NCBI GenBank assembly: GCA_003224855.1
Contig: QHZY01000003.1
Coordinates: forward strand, 1-62,309
Reading direction: 5' to 3'
Source: Acidobacteriota bacterium
GTDB lineage: Bacteria > Acidobacteriota > Terriglobia > Terriglobales > Acidobacteriaceae
DNA length: 62,309 nucleotides
Position numbers and translations under genes: made by a program. This document shows positions 9,602-18,768 of the stretch, one piece after another. How positions within the stretch are numbered: position 1 is the stretch's first letter; every line of letters begins with the position of its first letter. The notes beneath the pieces were generated by a model. It ran no database searches. It was not told the origin of the DNA and saw only the letters and a list, made by a program, of their open reading frames with translations.

Positions 9602-12535
9602 ATGCAGAGTTCTGCACAAAAGACAAGCGCATCGATGGAGGCTGGGCGGCTTGAATCCGCCTTGCGCCGCCACCTGCGCGGCGAAGTCCGGTTCGATACC
9701 AGCAGCCGCGCTCTTTACGCCACCGACGGTTCCAATTACCGGCAAGTTCCGATCGGGGTTGTGTTTCCGCGCGACGAAGCGGACGTTGTTGCCGCGATTT
9801 CGCTTGCGCGCGAGCACGCTGCTCCTGTTCTGTGCCGTGGGGCGGGAACATCGCTTGCCGGGCAATGCTGCAATGTGGCCGTGGTGCTCGATTTCTCGCG
9901 CCATATGGGCAACATCCTGGAGATGGATCCACAGAAACGCCTGGCTCGTGTTCAGCCTGGCGTGGTTCTCGATACGCTTCGCAACGCTGCCGAGCGTCAC
10001 AACCTGACCTTTGCTCCCGATCCTGCCACTCACGACCGCTGCACGATTGGCGGCATGATCGGGAATAACTCCTGCGGCGTGCATTCCGTGATGGGTGGCA
10101 AGACCGACCAGAACATCGAGTCGCTGGAGATTCTCACCTACGATAGCGTTCGTATGAAGGTTGGCCAAACCAGCGAAACAGAGCTTGAGGCCATCATCAG
10201 CCAGTCCGGCCGGCAGGCTCAGATTCATTCAGAGCTGAAAAATCTCAGCACTCGTTACGCGGATCTCGTCCGTTCCCGCTATCCCAAAATCCCGCGTCGC
10301 GTCTCTGGCTATAACCTGAATTACCTTCTTCCTGAAAACAGTTTTCATGTTGCGCGCGCGCTGGTTGGTTCCGAAGGAACTTGCGTCACCGTTCTCGAAG
10401 CCACGTGCCGCCTGGTCGAAAGTCCTCAATATCGCGTGCTGCTCGTGCTTGCCTGGCCGGATATTTTTCAATGCGCCGATCACGTCCCCGATATTCTTTC
10501 TTATGGCCCGATCGGTCTAGAAGGCATTGACGATCTCCTGGTCGAATACACGCGCCGCAAAGGGATCAATTCTGAAGGGCTTGCCTTGCTTCCAGAAGGT
10601 GGCGGATGGCTGCTGGCCGAGTTCGGCGCCAACAATCCGCGCGAAGCCGAAGACCGCGCCCGCAAAGTTATTCAACACTTTGAGCGCTCTCCGAATCCGC
10701 CGAACATGAGCTTGTTCACCGATCGCGTGCACGTTAAGCGCGTCTGGGAAGTGCGTGAATCAAGCCTGGGCGTGATCTCTCATGTCCCCGGTGAACCGCT
10801 GACCTGGGAGGGCTGGGAAGATTCCGCGGTCGCTCCGGAGAAACTTGGGGCTTACCTGCGCGATTTGCTGCGGATGATGAAGTCTTTCGATTATCGCAGC
10901 ACACTGTACGGGCACTTCGGGGATGGTTGCGTTCACAATCGCGTGAACTTCGATCTGCAAACGGCCGCTGGTATTGCCAAATTTCGCAGGTTTATGGAAG
11001 AAGCCGCCGACCTGGTGGTGAGCTACGGCGGATCCATTTCCGGAGAGCACGGCGACGGCCAGGCGCGCGCCGAATTGCTCGATCGCATGTTTGGCCCTGA
11101 ACTCGTTCAAGCCTTTCGCGAATTCAAGCGGATCTGGGACCCGGATTGGAAGATGAACCCCGGCAAAGTTGTGGATCCCAACCGCATGGATGAAAATCTG
11201 CGCCTCGGAGCCGACTACCAACCCTGGCATCCTGAGACCCACTTCAAATTTCCGCAGGACGACGGCAGCCTGACCCTTGCCAATCTTCGCTGTGTGGGCG
11301 TCGGCAAATGCCGCCAAGAGCAGGGTGGCCTCATGTGTCCGAGCTTTCGCGTTACGCGGGAAGAGGAACATTCAACGCGCGGCCGCGCTCACCTTCTGTG
11401 GGAGATGACCAAAGGCGAAATCATCAAAGACGGATGGAACAGTGAAGAAGTGAAGGCCTCGTTAGACCTATGCCTTTCCTGCAAAGGCTGCAAAAGCGAT
11501 TGCCCGGTGGCGGTGGATCTCGCTACCTACAAAGCTGAGTTCCTTTCGCACTACCACGAGAAACATCATCGCCCTTTAAGTGACTTTGCCTTCGGACATA
11601 TCGATCGATGGGCGCGCATGGCTTCCCATGCACCAGCACTGGCGAATCTGCTACAGCTTCCCGTTATAGATGAGATCGCCAAGTCGGTTCTTGGAATTCC
11701 GCCAGGACGAAGCCTTCCACGCTTCGCTCGCCAGACGTTCAGAGACTGGTTTGGAAAACGGCCAGGGCTTGCTCAGCGCGGCCTGCGGTTTTCGTCTGCG
11801 AACTCTGCGATGAAAGATGTTTCGGCCGAAGTCATCCTCTGGCCCGATACTTTCAACAATTACTTCCTGCCGCATACAGCACAAGCCGCGGTCGAAGTCC
11901 TCGAGTCGGCGGGTTTCAGTGTGAAGCTCCCCAAGGCCGGCCTCTGCTGTGGCCGCCCTTTGTACGATTTTGGAATGCTCGACCGTGCTAAAGAGCTTCT
12001 TCAACGAGTTCTTGATTCACTCTCAGCGGAAATTATCGCCGACACTCCGATCATTGTTCTCGAGCCAAGCTGTGCGGCCGTTTTTCGCGACGAATTGATC
12101 AATCTGTTCCCCAAAGACGATCGCGCGCAAAAACTTTCCCGCCAGGTTCTGCTATTCAGCGAATTCATGGATGATTTGCAACCATTCGAGATTCCGAAAC
12201 TTCCGCGTAAAGCCTTGCTGCACGGCCACTGTCATCAGAAGGCGATTATGAAAATGTCGAGCACCGAATCGGTCCTGCGCAAAATCGGAGTAGACTTTTC
12301 ATCTCCTGCCGCGGGCTGTTGCGGAATGGCAGGATCGTTCGGTTTCCAAAAAGATAAGTACGATGTGTCGCTTGCCATCGCAGAACTGGAACTGCTTCCT
12401 GCCATCCGGAACGCCTCGCCCGACACCCTCATCATTGCCGACGGCTTCAGCTGCCGCGAGCAGGTCCGTCAATGCGTCAGCCGCAACACCCTACATTTAG
12501 CGGAATTAGTGCAACTCGCTTTGCGCGGTCCTTAA
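9602..12535 (+). CDS. FAD-linked dehydrogenase fused to Fe-S/CCG domains (YdiJ/GlcD-GlcF type)
   Basis: A protein of about 977 residues that joins a PCMH-type FAD domain (RGAGTSLAGQCCNVAVVLD, GSEGTCVTVLEA), a FAD oxidase C-terminal domain (GHFGDGCVHNRVNFD, SGEHGDGQAR), a ferredoxin-like domain (CVGVGKC, then CLSCKGCKSDCP) and two CCG repeats (GLCCGRP and HGHCHQKA with AAGCCGMAGSFG). The order equals glycolate oxidase GlcD plus GlcF in one chain and resembles E. coli YdiJ, a D-2-hydroxyglutarate dehydrogenase. Substrate cannot be told from sequence: D-2-hydroxyglutarate, D-lactate and glycolate are all possible. Electrons probably enter the quinone pool. ATG 9602 was chosen; a GTG at 9533 would overlap subunit IV. 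The last 4 bases overlap the convergent kbl in the palindrome TTAATTAA. Confidence 0.9.
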   Translation: MQSSAQKTSASMEAGRLESALRRHLRGEVRFDTSSRALYATDGSNYRQVPIGVVFPRDEADVVAAISLAREHAAPVLCRGAGTSLAGQCCNVAVVLDFSRHMGNILEMDPQKRLARVQPGVVLDTLRNAAERHNLTFAPDPATHDRCTIGGMIGNNSCGVHSVMGGKTDQNIESLEILTYDSVRMKVGQTSETELEAIISQSGRQAQIHSELKNLSTRYADLVRSRYPKIPRRVSGYNLNYLLPENSFHVARALVGSEGTCVTVLEATCRLVESPQYRVLLVLAWPDIFQCADHVPDILSYGPIGLEGIDDLLVEYTRRKGINSEGLALLPEGGGWLLAEFGANNPREAEDRARKVIQHFERSPNPPNMSLFTDRVHVKRVWEVRESSLGVISHVPGEPLTWEGWEDSAVAPEKLGAYLRDLLRMMKSFDYRSTLYGHFGDGCVHNRVNFDLQTAAGIAKFRRFMEEAADLVVSYGGSISGEHGDGQARAELLDRMFGPELVQAFREFKRIWDPDWKMNPGKVVDPNRMDENLRLGADYQPWHPETHFKFPQDDGSLTLANLRCVGVGKCRQEQGGLMCPSFRVTREEEHSTRGRAHLLWEMTKGEIIKDGWNSEEVKASLDLCLSCKGCKSDCPVAVDLATYKAEFLSHYHEKHHRPLSDFAFGHIDRWARMASHAPALANLLQLPVIDEIAKSVLGIPPGRSLPRFARQTFRDWFGKRPGLAQRGLRFSSANSAMKDVSAEVILWPDTFNNYFLPHTAQAAVEVLESAGFSVKLPKAGLCCGRPLYDFGMLDRAKELLQRVLDSLSAEIIADTPIIVLEPSCAAVFRDELINLFPKDDRAQKLSRQVLLFSEFMDDLQPFEIPKLPRKALLHGHCHQKAIMKMSSTESVLRKIGVDFSSPAAGCCGMAGSFGFQKDKYDVSLAIAELELLPAIRNASPDTLIIADGFSCREQVRQCVSRNTLHLAELVQLALRGP

Positions 12536-13746
12536 TTAAGGATCCCCATCCGCTTTCCCACCTTCTTCAGAGTTGCAAGCGCTTCGTCCAGTTCCTCACG
12601 TGCGTGGGTTGCCGTCATAATCGTGCGTATCCGCGCTTTCCCTTCTGGGACTGTCGGAAACGCGATCCCTGTCCCCATCACACCTTCTTTGAACAGTTCA
12701 CGAGAGAAGTCCATGGTGAGCTTTCCGTCTCCGATAATAATCGGCGTGATGGGAGTCTCACTGGCTGGCGTAGTTTTTCCGCCGATATCGAAGCCCAGCA
12801 GGCCAAGCTCTTTCTTCCAGAATCGCGTGTTCTCCCACAACTTGTCGATCCGGCCCGGCTCCTGCTCGAGCACCTCGAATGCCGCAATACAAGTCGCGGC
12901 CACCGATGGCGGATGCGATGTTGAGAACAGAAACGGCCGCGCGCGATGGTAAAGGAATTCGATCAGGTCGCGTGATCCGCACACGTATCCACCCAGCGCG
13001 CCAATCGCCTTCGACAACGTTCCAACCTGAATATCAACTCGCCCGTGCACTTTGAAGTGATCGATCGTGCCGCGACCGTTGCGCCCCAGCACGCCCGAAG
13101 CATGCGCATCGTCCACCATCATGATGGCCCCGTACTTCTCGGCAAGATCGCACAGCGCCGGCAGCGGCCCGATGTCCCCGTCCATCGAAAACACGCCATC
13201 CGAAATCAGCAGTTTCTTGCCGGGCTGGTCCTTTATGCTTGCCAGTTTCGATTCGGCGTCGCCGATATCTTTATGCTCGAACACCAGGATCTTGGCGCGC
13301 GAGAGCCGCGCGCCATCGATGATCGAGGCGTGATTCAGCTTGTCGGAAATGATGAAATCATCTTTGCCCAGCACCGCCGAAACAGTTCCAGCGTTGGCCG
13401 CAAAGCCTGACTGGAAAACCACGCAGGCTTCAACATCTTTGAAACGCGCAATCTTTTCTTCCAGCTGCATGTGGATCTTCATGGTGCCGGCGATGGTTCG
13501 CACGGCGCCTGATCCCACTCCGTATTTGCGTGTAGCCTCAAGCGCCGCCTCGCGCAGCTTGGGGTGGGTGGTCAATCCGAGATAGTTATTTGAGGCGAGA
13601 TTGATGACCTTCTTTCCGTCGAAGGTGCAGACCGGCGCCTGCTCGTCATCGAGAACCCGCAAATGAAAGTATGTTCCCTTGTCTTTGAGTTCGTTCAGCT
13701 GGTCCGTGAGATAAGAAAGGGGATCAACGCGCGTTGTGGCAGGCAT
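12532..13746 (-). CDS. kbl: Glycine C-acetyltransferase (2-amino-3-ketobutyrate CoA ligase)
   Basis: A 404-residue PLP enzyme of the alpha-oxoamine synthase family. The PLP lysine lies in GTLSKAIGALGGYVCG, and DDAHASGVLGRNGRG supplies the Asp and His that hold the cofactor. It splits 2-amino-3-oxobutyrate with CoA to glycine and acetyl-CoA, the second step of threonine breakdown; the first-step enzyme Tdh is encoded 20 kb away. Length and N-terminus fit Kbl better than the related BioF. ATG 13746 is preceded by GGAG at proper distance; a TTG four codons upstream is unlikely. Possibly co-transcribed with the broken HAD and selD genes upstream. Confidence 0.93.
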   Translation of the reverse strand: MPATTRVDPLSYLTDQLNELKDKGTYFHLRVLDDEQAPVCTFDGKKVINLASNNYLGLTTHPKLREAALEATRKYGVGSGAVRTIAGTMKIHMQLEEKIARFKDVEACVVFQSGFAANAGTVSAVLGKDDFIISDKLNHASIIDGARLSRAKILVFEHKDIGDAESKLASIKDQPGKKLLISDGVFSMDGDIGPLPALCDLAEKYGAIMMVDDAHASGVLGRNGRGTIDHFKVHGRVDIQVGTLSKAIGALGGYVCGSRDLIEFLYHRARPFLFSTSHPPSVAATCIAAFEVLEQEPGRIDKLWENTRFWKKELGLLGFDIGGKTTPASETPITPIIIGDGKLTMDFSRELFKEGVMGTGIAFPTVPEGKARIRTIMTATHAREELDEALATLKKVGKRMGILN

Positions 13747-13779
13747 AATTTTCTCCAAGGTGATCTCAGACGTTTCGGC

Positions 13780-14287
13780 TCAGGCTGACGAGCGAAGCTC
13801 TGCGGCAGGTACAGCCATTTCCGCCAGTTCAGCCATGCTTGCGACCTCGACGTCCGGGCGAACGTCAGCCGTCTTGGCGGCTCCTCCCGATCGCGGTGAT
13901 GGACGATTCACCCACACCGTCGAAATCTTCAGCGATTGTGCCGGCGCAACGTCGTGATACTTACTTTGACCGACGTGCAGCCACTCGCGTTGGTCCGCGC
14001 CAATGCGCTTCTGCGCCAGTTCGAACATTTTTAGCGATGGCTTGTAAGCCTGTGCCTGCTGGGCCGTGATCACGGCATCCAACTCCACGCCGAGTTTCGG
14101 TCGCGTGTTCGCGAACAGGTCATCGTCAATGTTCGACATGATCGCCAGCCGATATTTTGATTTCAGCCGGCGCAGCGCAGCCGCCGTGTCCGGAAATGCG
14201 GGCCAGAGCGCCTAAGATCCCGGTTTCCCAGTCAATGAGCGTTCCATAGGTATCGAACGTGATTACCTTGAATCGCGAGAAATCCAT
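13780..14287 (-). pseudogene. Haloacid dehalogenase-type HAD hydrolase with internal out-of-frame deletion
   Basis: The first 25 codons (from ATG at 14287) read as the start of a HAD hydrolase, with nucleophile motif FDTYGTLIDWETGIL. The rest of the family then reappears in another frame at about 14207 as ALWPAFPDTAAALRRLK, IMSNIDDDLF, AQQAQAYKPS (motif III Lys) and LHVGQSKYHDVAPA (motif IV). A stop (TAG) precedes the second part and the first frame ends soon after. In intact relatives about 70-80 residues forming the cap domain lie between the two parts, so about 200 bases have been lost at about 14205-14218 and the frame is broken. It begins 3 bases after selD and ends 33 bases before kbl, so it was part of that operon. 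Real decay or assembly error cannot be separated here. Confidence 0.85.
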
Positions 14288-14290
14288 AAG

Positions 14291-15176
14291 CTAAGTATTC
14301 GCAACACTGATCAGTGATTTTGAATGCGCAATAACCTCGCCTATCTCAGCCGCTTCCACCCCAGCGGATTGCAGCTCGCCTGCGAGTCGTTGTGAGTCCG
14401 AATCGCGTACGGAAATCAGCAAACCGCCGGCTGTTTGCGGATCGAACATCAGCATCTTAACGTCTTCCTCGATACCTTCATCGTAGGCGACCACACACTC
14501 CGCAAACTCACGATTGGCCTTCAATCCCCCCGGAATGTGCCCGGCACGAATGCATTCGAACGCACCTTCCATCGGCGGCACCTGATTGGCGAATACCCGC
14601 ATAGAGACCTCAGATGCCACCGCGATTTCCCGCGCATGGCCAATCAGTCCAAACCCCGTAATGTCGGTCATGGTGTGGACTTCGAATTCCGGGCGCGTCG
14701 CAACCTCGGCGGCCGCTTTGTTCAAAGTCGTCATGGAGTGCACCGCAGCGTCAATCCACTTTTCCTCGGCAGCGCCCTTCTTGATAGCCGTCGAAATCAC
14801 TCCGGTGCCGATTCGCTTAGTTAGAAGCAGCCGGTCGCCGGCCCGGGCTTCGCCATTGACCATAACCCGTTGCGGATTGATTTTGCCCGTCACTGCATAT
14901 CCAAACTTCGTCTCATCATCGCGGATGCTGTGTCCGCCGATCACCGTGCATCCCGCCTCCATCATCTTCGATAAGCCGCCCGCGAGAATCCGCTCCAGAA
15001 TGTACAAATCAGCTTTTTCTGGAAAGCAAACCAGCGCCAGGGAAGTCATTGGGCTTCCACTCATGTTGCCGGGCTAATTTCCCAAGCACCGTGTCCAGCG
15101 CCGCCGGACTCAGCTTGGACGCTCAACCCGCAGCTTTGACCGACTCAGTCAGCCGGAAAACTTTGGTTTCTGACAT
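14291..15176 (-). pseudogene. selD: Selenide, water dikinase SelD with in-frame UGA (Sec) and internal out-of-frame deletion
   Basis: From ATG 15176 the frame reads RLTESVKAAG, then TGA (15123-15125), then ASKLSPAALDTVL, matching the SelD active-site loop where Cys17 and Lys20 of E. coli SelD stand; the TGA takes the place of the catalytic Cys and so most likely encodes selenocysteine. After LGKLARQH the family sequence jumps to MSGSPMTSLALVCFPE in another frame at about 15064-15055 and then runs complete to the end (GGHSIRD, DITGFGLIGHA, FDPQTAGGLL). About 55-60 residues that hold the ATP/Mg-binding Asp residues are missing, so the gene as read cannot give an active enzyme. SelD makes selenophosphate for selenocysteine and selenouridine. 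Lesion type is the same as in the next gene. Confidence 0.87.
15082..15122 (-). promoter_or_regulatory. SECIS-like hairpin directly after the selD UGA
   Basis: Four bases after the UGA the minus strand can fold: CCAAGC (plus 15113-15118) pairs perfectly with GCTTGG (plus 15082-15087), and an inner GTCC/GGAC or CCGGC/GCTGG stem caps it with a G-rich loop. Bacterial SECIS elements lie immediately 3' of the UGA inside the coding region and bind SelB. Position and shape fit; exact loop contacts cannot be tested by eye. Confidence 0.6.
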
Positions 15177-15218
15177 GTGGGTAATTGTAAAGGAAGGCGC
15201 GTGGTCGGAGCGGTTGCG

Positions 15219-15722
15219 CTATTTCAATTCAACATCCGTGACCTGAACGGTGGGATATTCCTGATTCCATTCTGACGTCACGTGCTCAAAGCTCAAGCGA
15301 AACTGTGTGCTGCTGCCCGGCGTCAGAGGGGCAAGTTTTAGATCGACTGCATCAGGATAAGGCCCCGTGGTTTGCAGGACGCGCAGCGGGACATCTTCAG
15401 ATTGTGCCACCTGATTCATCGAATCTTTAAATATAACCCGCACCATCGCGTGGCTTACAGTGCGGTCGCCGGTATTTGTGATCGTCCCGTCTATGTACGT
15501 GACGCTCGCACCCACAAAGTTCTCTGCCGCGCTCATCTTGATGTTGGTAAGCTGAAGTTTTGTCGCGTAGGGATGAGGTCCGGTAGATGTCTTGGGCTGA
15601 TTGCGAAGGAGAAAAGCGGCGATACCGACCACCAAAATAACCAAGCCGAGCCCAAGCAGAACAGGCTTCAGGTTCGATTCTGATTCCTGGGTTGCGGGCG
15701 ACGGCTGTATCAGTCCACCCAT
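15219..15722 (-). CDS. Single-helix membrane protein with extracytoplasmic domain (DUF2393/FxLYD-like)
   Basis: A 167-residue protein: short polar N-terminus, one membrane helix (about residues 20-40, PVLLGLGLVILVVGIAAFLL) and a beta-rich outer domain with YIDGTITNTGDRTVSHAMVRVIFKD-like sequence (quoted in part: GTITNTGDRTVSHA). This pattern is typical of the DUF2393/FxLYD class of proteins common in acidobacteria. No catalytic motif is seen. Function unknown. Confidence 0.7.
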   Translation of the reverse strand: MGGLIQPSPATQESESNLKPVLLGLGLVILVVGIAAFLLRNQPKTSTGPHPYATKLQLTNIKMSAAENFVGASVTYIDGTITNTGDRTVSHAMVRVIFKDSMNQVAQSEDVPLRVLQTTGPYPDAVDLKLAPLTPGSSTQFRLSFEHVTSEWNQEYPTVQVTDVELK

Positions 15723-15749
15723 GCGCTGATTGTAACGGAATGCGAGTAC

Positions 15750-17138
15750 TTATTCGCCGCCAACGGTTAGCCCGTCAATCCGAATAGTGGGACACGCCAA
15801 CGGTCCGCGAAATTCCAAGTCGTTGGCAATTTCTGAAATATTAAAAAAGATCTCTTTCAGATTGCCCGCTACTGTGATTTCCTCCACCGGATAAGCGAGT
15901 TCTCCGCCCGAAATCCACATCCCCGAAGCTCCGCGTGAGTAATCACCCGTGACCAGGTTCGCGCCGTGTCCCAGGAACTCGGTAACGTACAGGCCTTCTT
16001 TGACTCCCCCAATTACTTCGGCCGGCGTTTTCATCCCGGGTTGCAGGAAGTAGTTGCCCAGGCCAATGCCCGGAGTTCCCGCCAGACCTCTTGATGCATT
16101 GCCGGTAGTCTGCAGCTTCAGCTTCTTGGCCGTATAGGTATTCAGCAGATACGACTTCAGTACGCCGTTCTCGATGACAACCGTTCGTCGCGTCGGAATG
16201 CCTTCGCCATCGAACGGACTGGTCCCGAAGCCGCCCGGAATAGTTCCATCGTCGATTACCGTGATCTGGTCGGCAGCAATTTTCTCGCCCAGCTTTCCTG
16301 CCAGGAATGACGCTCCGCGATACACCGAATCCCCGTTCACGCCCTCAAAAATATGTTCCAGGATCGAAGCCGCTACCAGCGGATCGAAAATAATGGGTAC
16401 CTGCGCGGTCTTCACCTTTCGCGAGCCGAGGCGCCGCAGTGTTCTCTGTGCCGCGATCCTTCCTACATTTTCCGGCGAATCCAGTTTCGCCAGGCTCCGT
16501 GCAACAGAAAACCAGTAATCACGCTGCATCGCGCCGCTTTCATCCTGCGCAATCGGCACCGCTGCAATTGAACAATACGAGCGCCGGTACTCGCCCCGAA
16601 ACCCCAGCGAGTTTGCGAAAATCTTGTGCCCAGTGGCCGCGTCAAACGAACCGCCGTCGGAGTTCTTGATCCGCGCATCCACATCAATCGCCGCTTTCTC
16701 GGTGCGCCGTGCGTACGCAATTCGCTCCTGCCCCGGCAAGGAATAGACATCCGGGTGATACAAATCGAGATCCCCACTCAGCGAACCCAGCTGCGACGGT
16801 TCCGGCAATCCCGCAAACGGATCCTCCGATGTGATTCGGGAGAGTTCCAGCGCGGACTTCAGCATCCTGTCCAGTCCTTCGCGTGAAAAATCACTCGAGT
16901 ATGTGCTGGCCGTACGTTTGCCATTGAACACCCGAACGCCGATCGACCTCGAGCCGGACTCCTTCAGCGTCTCCACCTGGCCCAGTCGCACCAGGGTCGA
17001 GAACTCATCGCCCTCTGCAATTACGCACTCCGCCGCGCTTGCGCCACCGGACATCGCGCGGCTCACCATCTCCTGCGCCAAATTCCTCAGATCGGTCTCG
17101 ATCTGCTCAGGTTGATTCTCAAGCTGTGTAGAAGACAT
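15750..17138 (-). CDS. pmbA: TldE/PmbA family partner of the TldD metalloprotease
   Basis: A 462-residue protein of the TldD/PmbA family. It lacks the zinc-binding HExxxH motif, as expected for the TldE half of the TldD-TldE heterodimer that trims small proteins and peptides, such as microcin precursors and antitoxins. Family signs are RSIGVRVFNGKRTAS near the N-terminus, IFDPLVAASILEHIF in the middle and SRGASGMWISGGELAYPV near the end. It is 50 bases downstream of tldD and surely co-transcribed with it. Confidence 0.93.
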   Translation of the reverse strand: MSSTQLENQPEQIETDLRNLAQEMVSRAMSGGASAAECVIAEGDEFSTLVRLGQVETLKESGSRSIGVRVFNGKRTASTYSSDFSREGLDRMLKSALELSRITSEDPFAGLPEPSQLGSLSGDLDLYHPDVYSLPGQERIAYARRTEKAAIDVDARIKNSDGGSFDAATGHKIFANSLGFRGEYRRSYCSIAAVPIAQDESGAMQRDYWFSVARSLAKLDSPENVGRIAAQRTLRRLGSRKVKTAQVPIIFDPLVAASILEHIFEGVNGDSVYRGASFLAGKLGEKIAADQITVIDDGTIPGGFGTSPFDGEGIPTRRTVVIENGVLKSYLLNTYTAKKLKLQTTGNASRGLAGTPGIGLGNYFLQPGMKTPAEVIGGVKEGLYVTEFLGHGANLVTGDYSRGASGMWISGGELAYPVEEITVAGNLKEIFFNISEIANDLEFRGPLACPTIRIDGLTVGGE

Positions 17139-17188
17139 GAAACTCCCAAACCTTTTATTGTTATTCCTGATCTTAAGAGGAAAAGACC

Positions 17189-18640
17189 TTACTGCATGAA
17201 GCCGCCGGGGTCGCGTTTAGCAGTTCCGCCCACCGTCAAGCGATCCACCTTGAGCGTCGGAATGCCTACACCGACCGGCACCGCTTGCCCATCCTTGCCG
17301 CAGGTGCCGACACCCTCATCCAGCTTCAAATCATTTCCTACCATTGACACCCGAGTCAGAACGTCGGGTCCGTTGCCGATCAACGTCGCGCCCTTAATTG
17401 GGGCGGTAACTTTACCGTTCTCAATCAGATAAGCTTCGGAAGCCGAGAACACGAATTTGCCGCTCGTGATATCAACCTGCCCGCCTCCGAAGTTAACCGC
17501 GTAAATCCCGTTCTTCACCGACTTCACGATGTCCTCCGGATTATCTTGCCCGGAAAGCATGTAGGTGTTCGTCATGCGTGGCATCGGAATGTGCTCGTAG
17601 CTCTCGCGCCGGCCGTTTCCGGTGTCAGCAGTTTTCATCAGACGCGCTGACAGCTTATCGCTCAAATACCCCTTCAGAATGCCCTTTTCAATCAGCACCG
17701 TCTCTTGCGTCGGATGACCTTCGTCGTCTACGTTCAGCGATCCGCGACGCCACGGCATGGTGCCGTTGTCCACCACAGTGCACTTTTCGCTTGCCACCCG
17801 TTTGCCGATCAATCCGGCAAACGCGGATGTCTGCTTACGATTGAAGTCCGCTTCCAGCCCATGACCGACCGCTTCGTGCAACAGCACCCCGGGCCATCCC
17901 GGACCGAGCACCACTTCCATTTCACCGGCCGGCGCCTCACGGGCATCCAGCTGCAAAATCGCCTGCCGCGCCGCCTCTTTCGCAAAATACTCAGGCGTTT
18001 TCTCGCCGAAGAAGAAGTCCAGAGCCACTCTTCCGCCGCCGCCCGAGCTGCCTCGCGCAGAAGTGCCTTCTGTTTTCGCGATACACGACACATTCAACCG
18101 CGCCAGCGGCTGTGAATCTTCTGCGAACGTTCCGTCCGATCCCACTACCAGAATGTTCCGCAGTTCATCCGCATAGCTCGCCCGAACTTCTTTTATTCGC
18201 GGATCGTATGCGCGCGCCGCGCGGTCTCCGCGCATGACGAGCTCTACTTTTGCCGTGATCTCCGCATCCACTGACGGCAGCGTGACCGGATATAAGCTTC
18301 TCGCCTGCTTCTGCTGAAACCCGGCGGATGGCGTCTTCGCCGGCCCGCTCGCGATCAATGCCGCTGTCCGCGCGGCATGCAGGATCCGGTTGGCCGAGAG
18401 ATCGTCGGTGTAGGCATAGCCCGTGCGCTCGCCCGAAACTACCCGCACTCCGCAGCCGGCGGAAATTCCCTGCGATGCCGACTTCACCATGGATTCATCC
18501 ACCGTCAGCGAAGTTGAGGAAAGGTATTCAAAATAAAGATCTGCATAGTCCCCGCCAGCTGAAAGCGCGGCTGCCAGATAGCGCTCGAGATCATGCTCCG
18601 TAAGCCCATAATGCTGAAAAAAGAACCGATTATTATCCAC
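17189..18640 (-). CDS. tldD: Zinc metalloprotease TldD
   Basis: A 483-residue TldD. The zinc motif HEAVGH (HExxxH) appears in VLLHEAVGHGLEADFNRK, and further zinc-ligand region residues follow near the C-terminus (VLTRVSMVGNDLKLDEGVGTCGK, quoted in part as VGTCGKDGQ). The N-terminal half shows VDESMVKSASQGISAGCGVR as in the family. It pairs with the TldE gene just downstream. Start is GTG 18640; the gap to the divergent gene at 18769 is 128 bases and holds the promoters for both. Confidence 0.94.
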   Translation of the reverse strand: MDNNRFFFQHYGLTEHDLERYLAAALSAGGDYADLYFEYLSSTSLTVDESMVKSASQGISAGCGVRVVSGERTGYAYTDDLSANRILHAARTAALIASGPAKTPSAGFQQKQARSLYPVTLPSVDAEITAKVELVMRGDRAARAYDPRIKEVRASYADELRNILVVGSDGTFAEDSQPLARLNVSCIAKTEGTSARGSSGGGGRVALDFFFGEKTPEYFAKEAARQAILQLDAREAPAGEMEVVLGPGWPGVLLHEAVGHGLEADFNRKQTSAFAGLIGKRVASEKCTVVDNGTMPWRRGSLNVDDEGHPTQETVLIEKGILKGYLSDKLSARLMKTADTGNGRRESYEHIPMPRMTNTYMLSGQDNPEDIVKSVKNGIYAVNFGGGQVDITSGKFVFSASEAYLIENGKVTAPIKGATLIGNGPDVLTRVSMVGNDLKLDEGVGTCGKDGQAVPVGVGIPTLKVDRLTVGGTAKRDPGGFMQ

Positions 18641-18768
18641 GCTGATTAGATGTCCTTCTTTTCGGGAATGATTCCGAGGTATAAGCCATTATCCCACAGC
18701 GTCGGCAGCCAAAACTCCACTGTTCATCCGTCACAGACACAGGAACAAAGCTTTCTAATAATGGCTTC

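Noticed and set aside
15040-15080. Programmed frameshift in selD
   Set aside because: A frameshift cannot restore the 55-60 missing residues, and no slippery sequence is seen at the junction.
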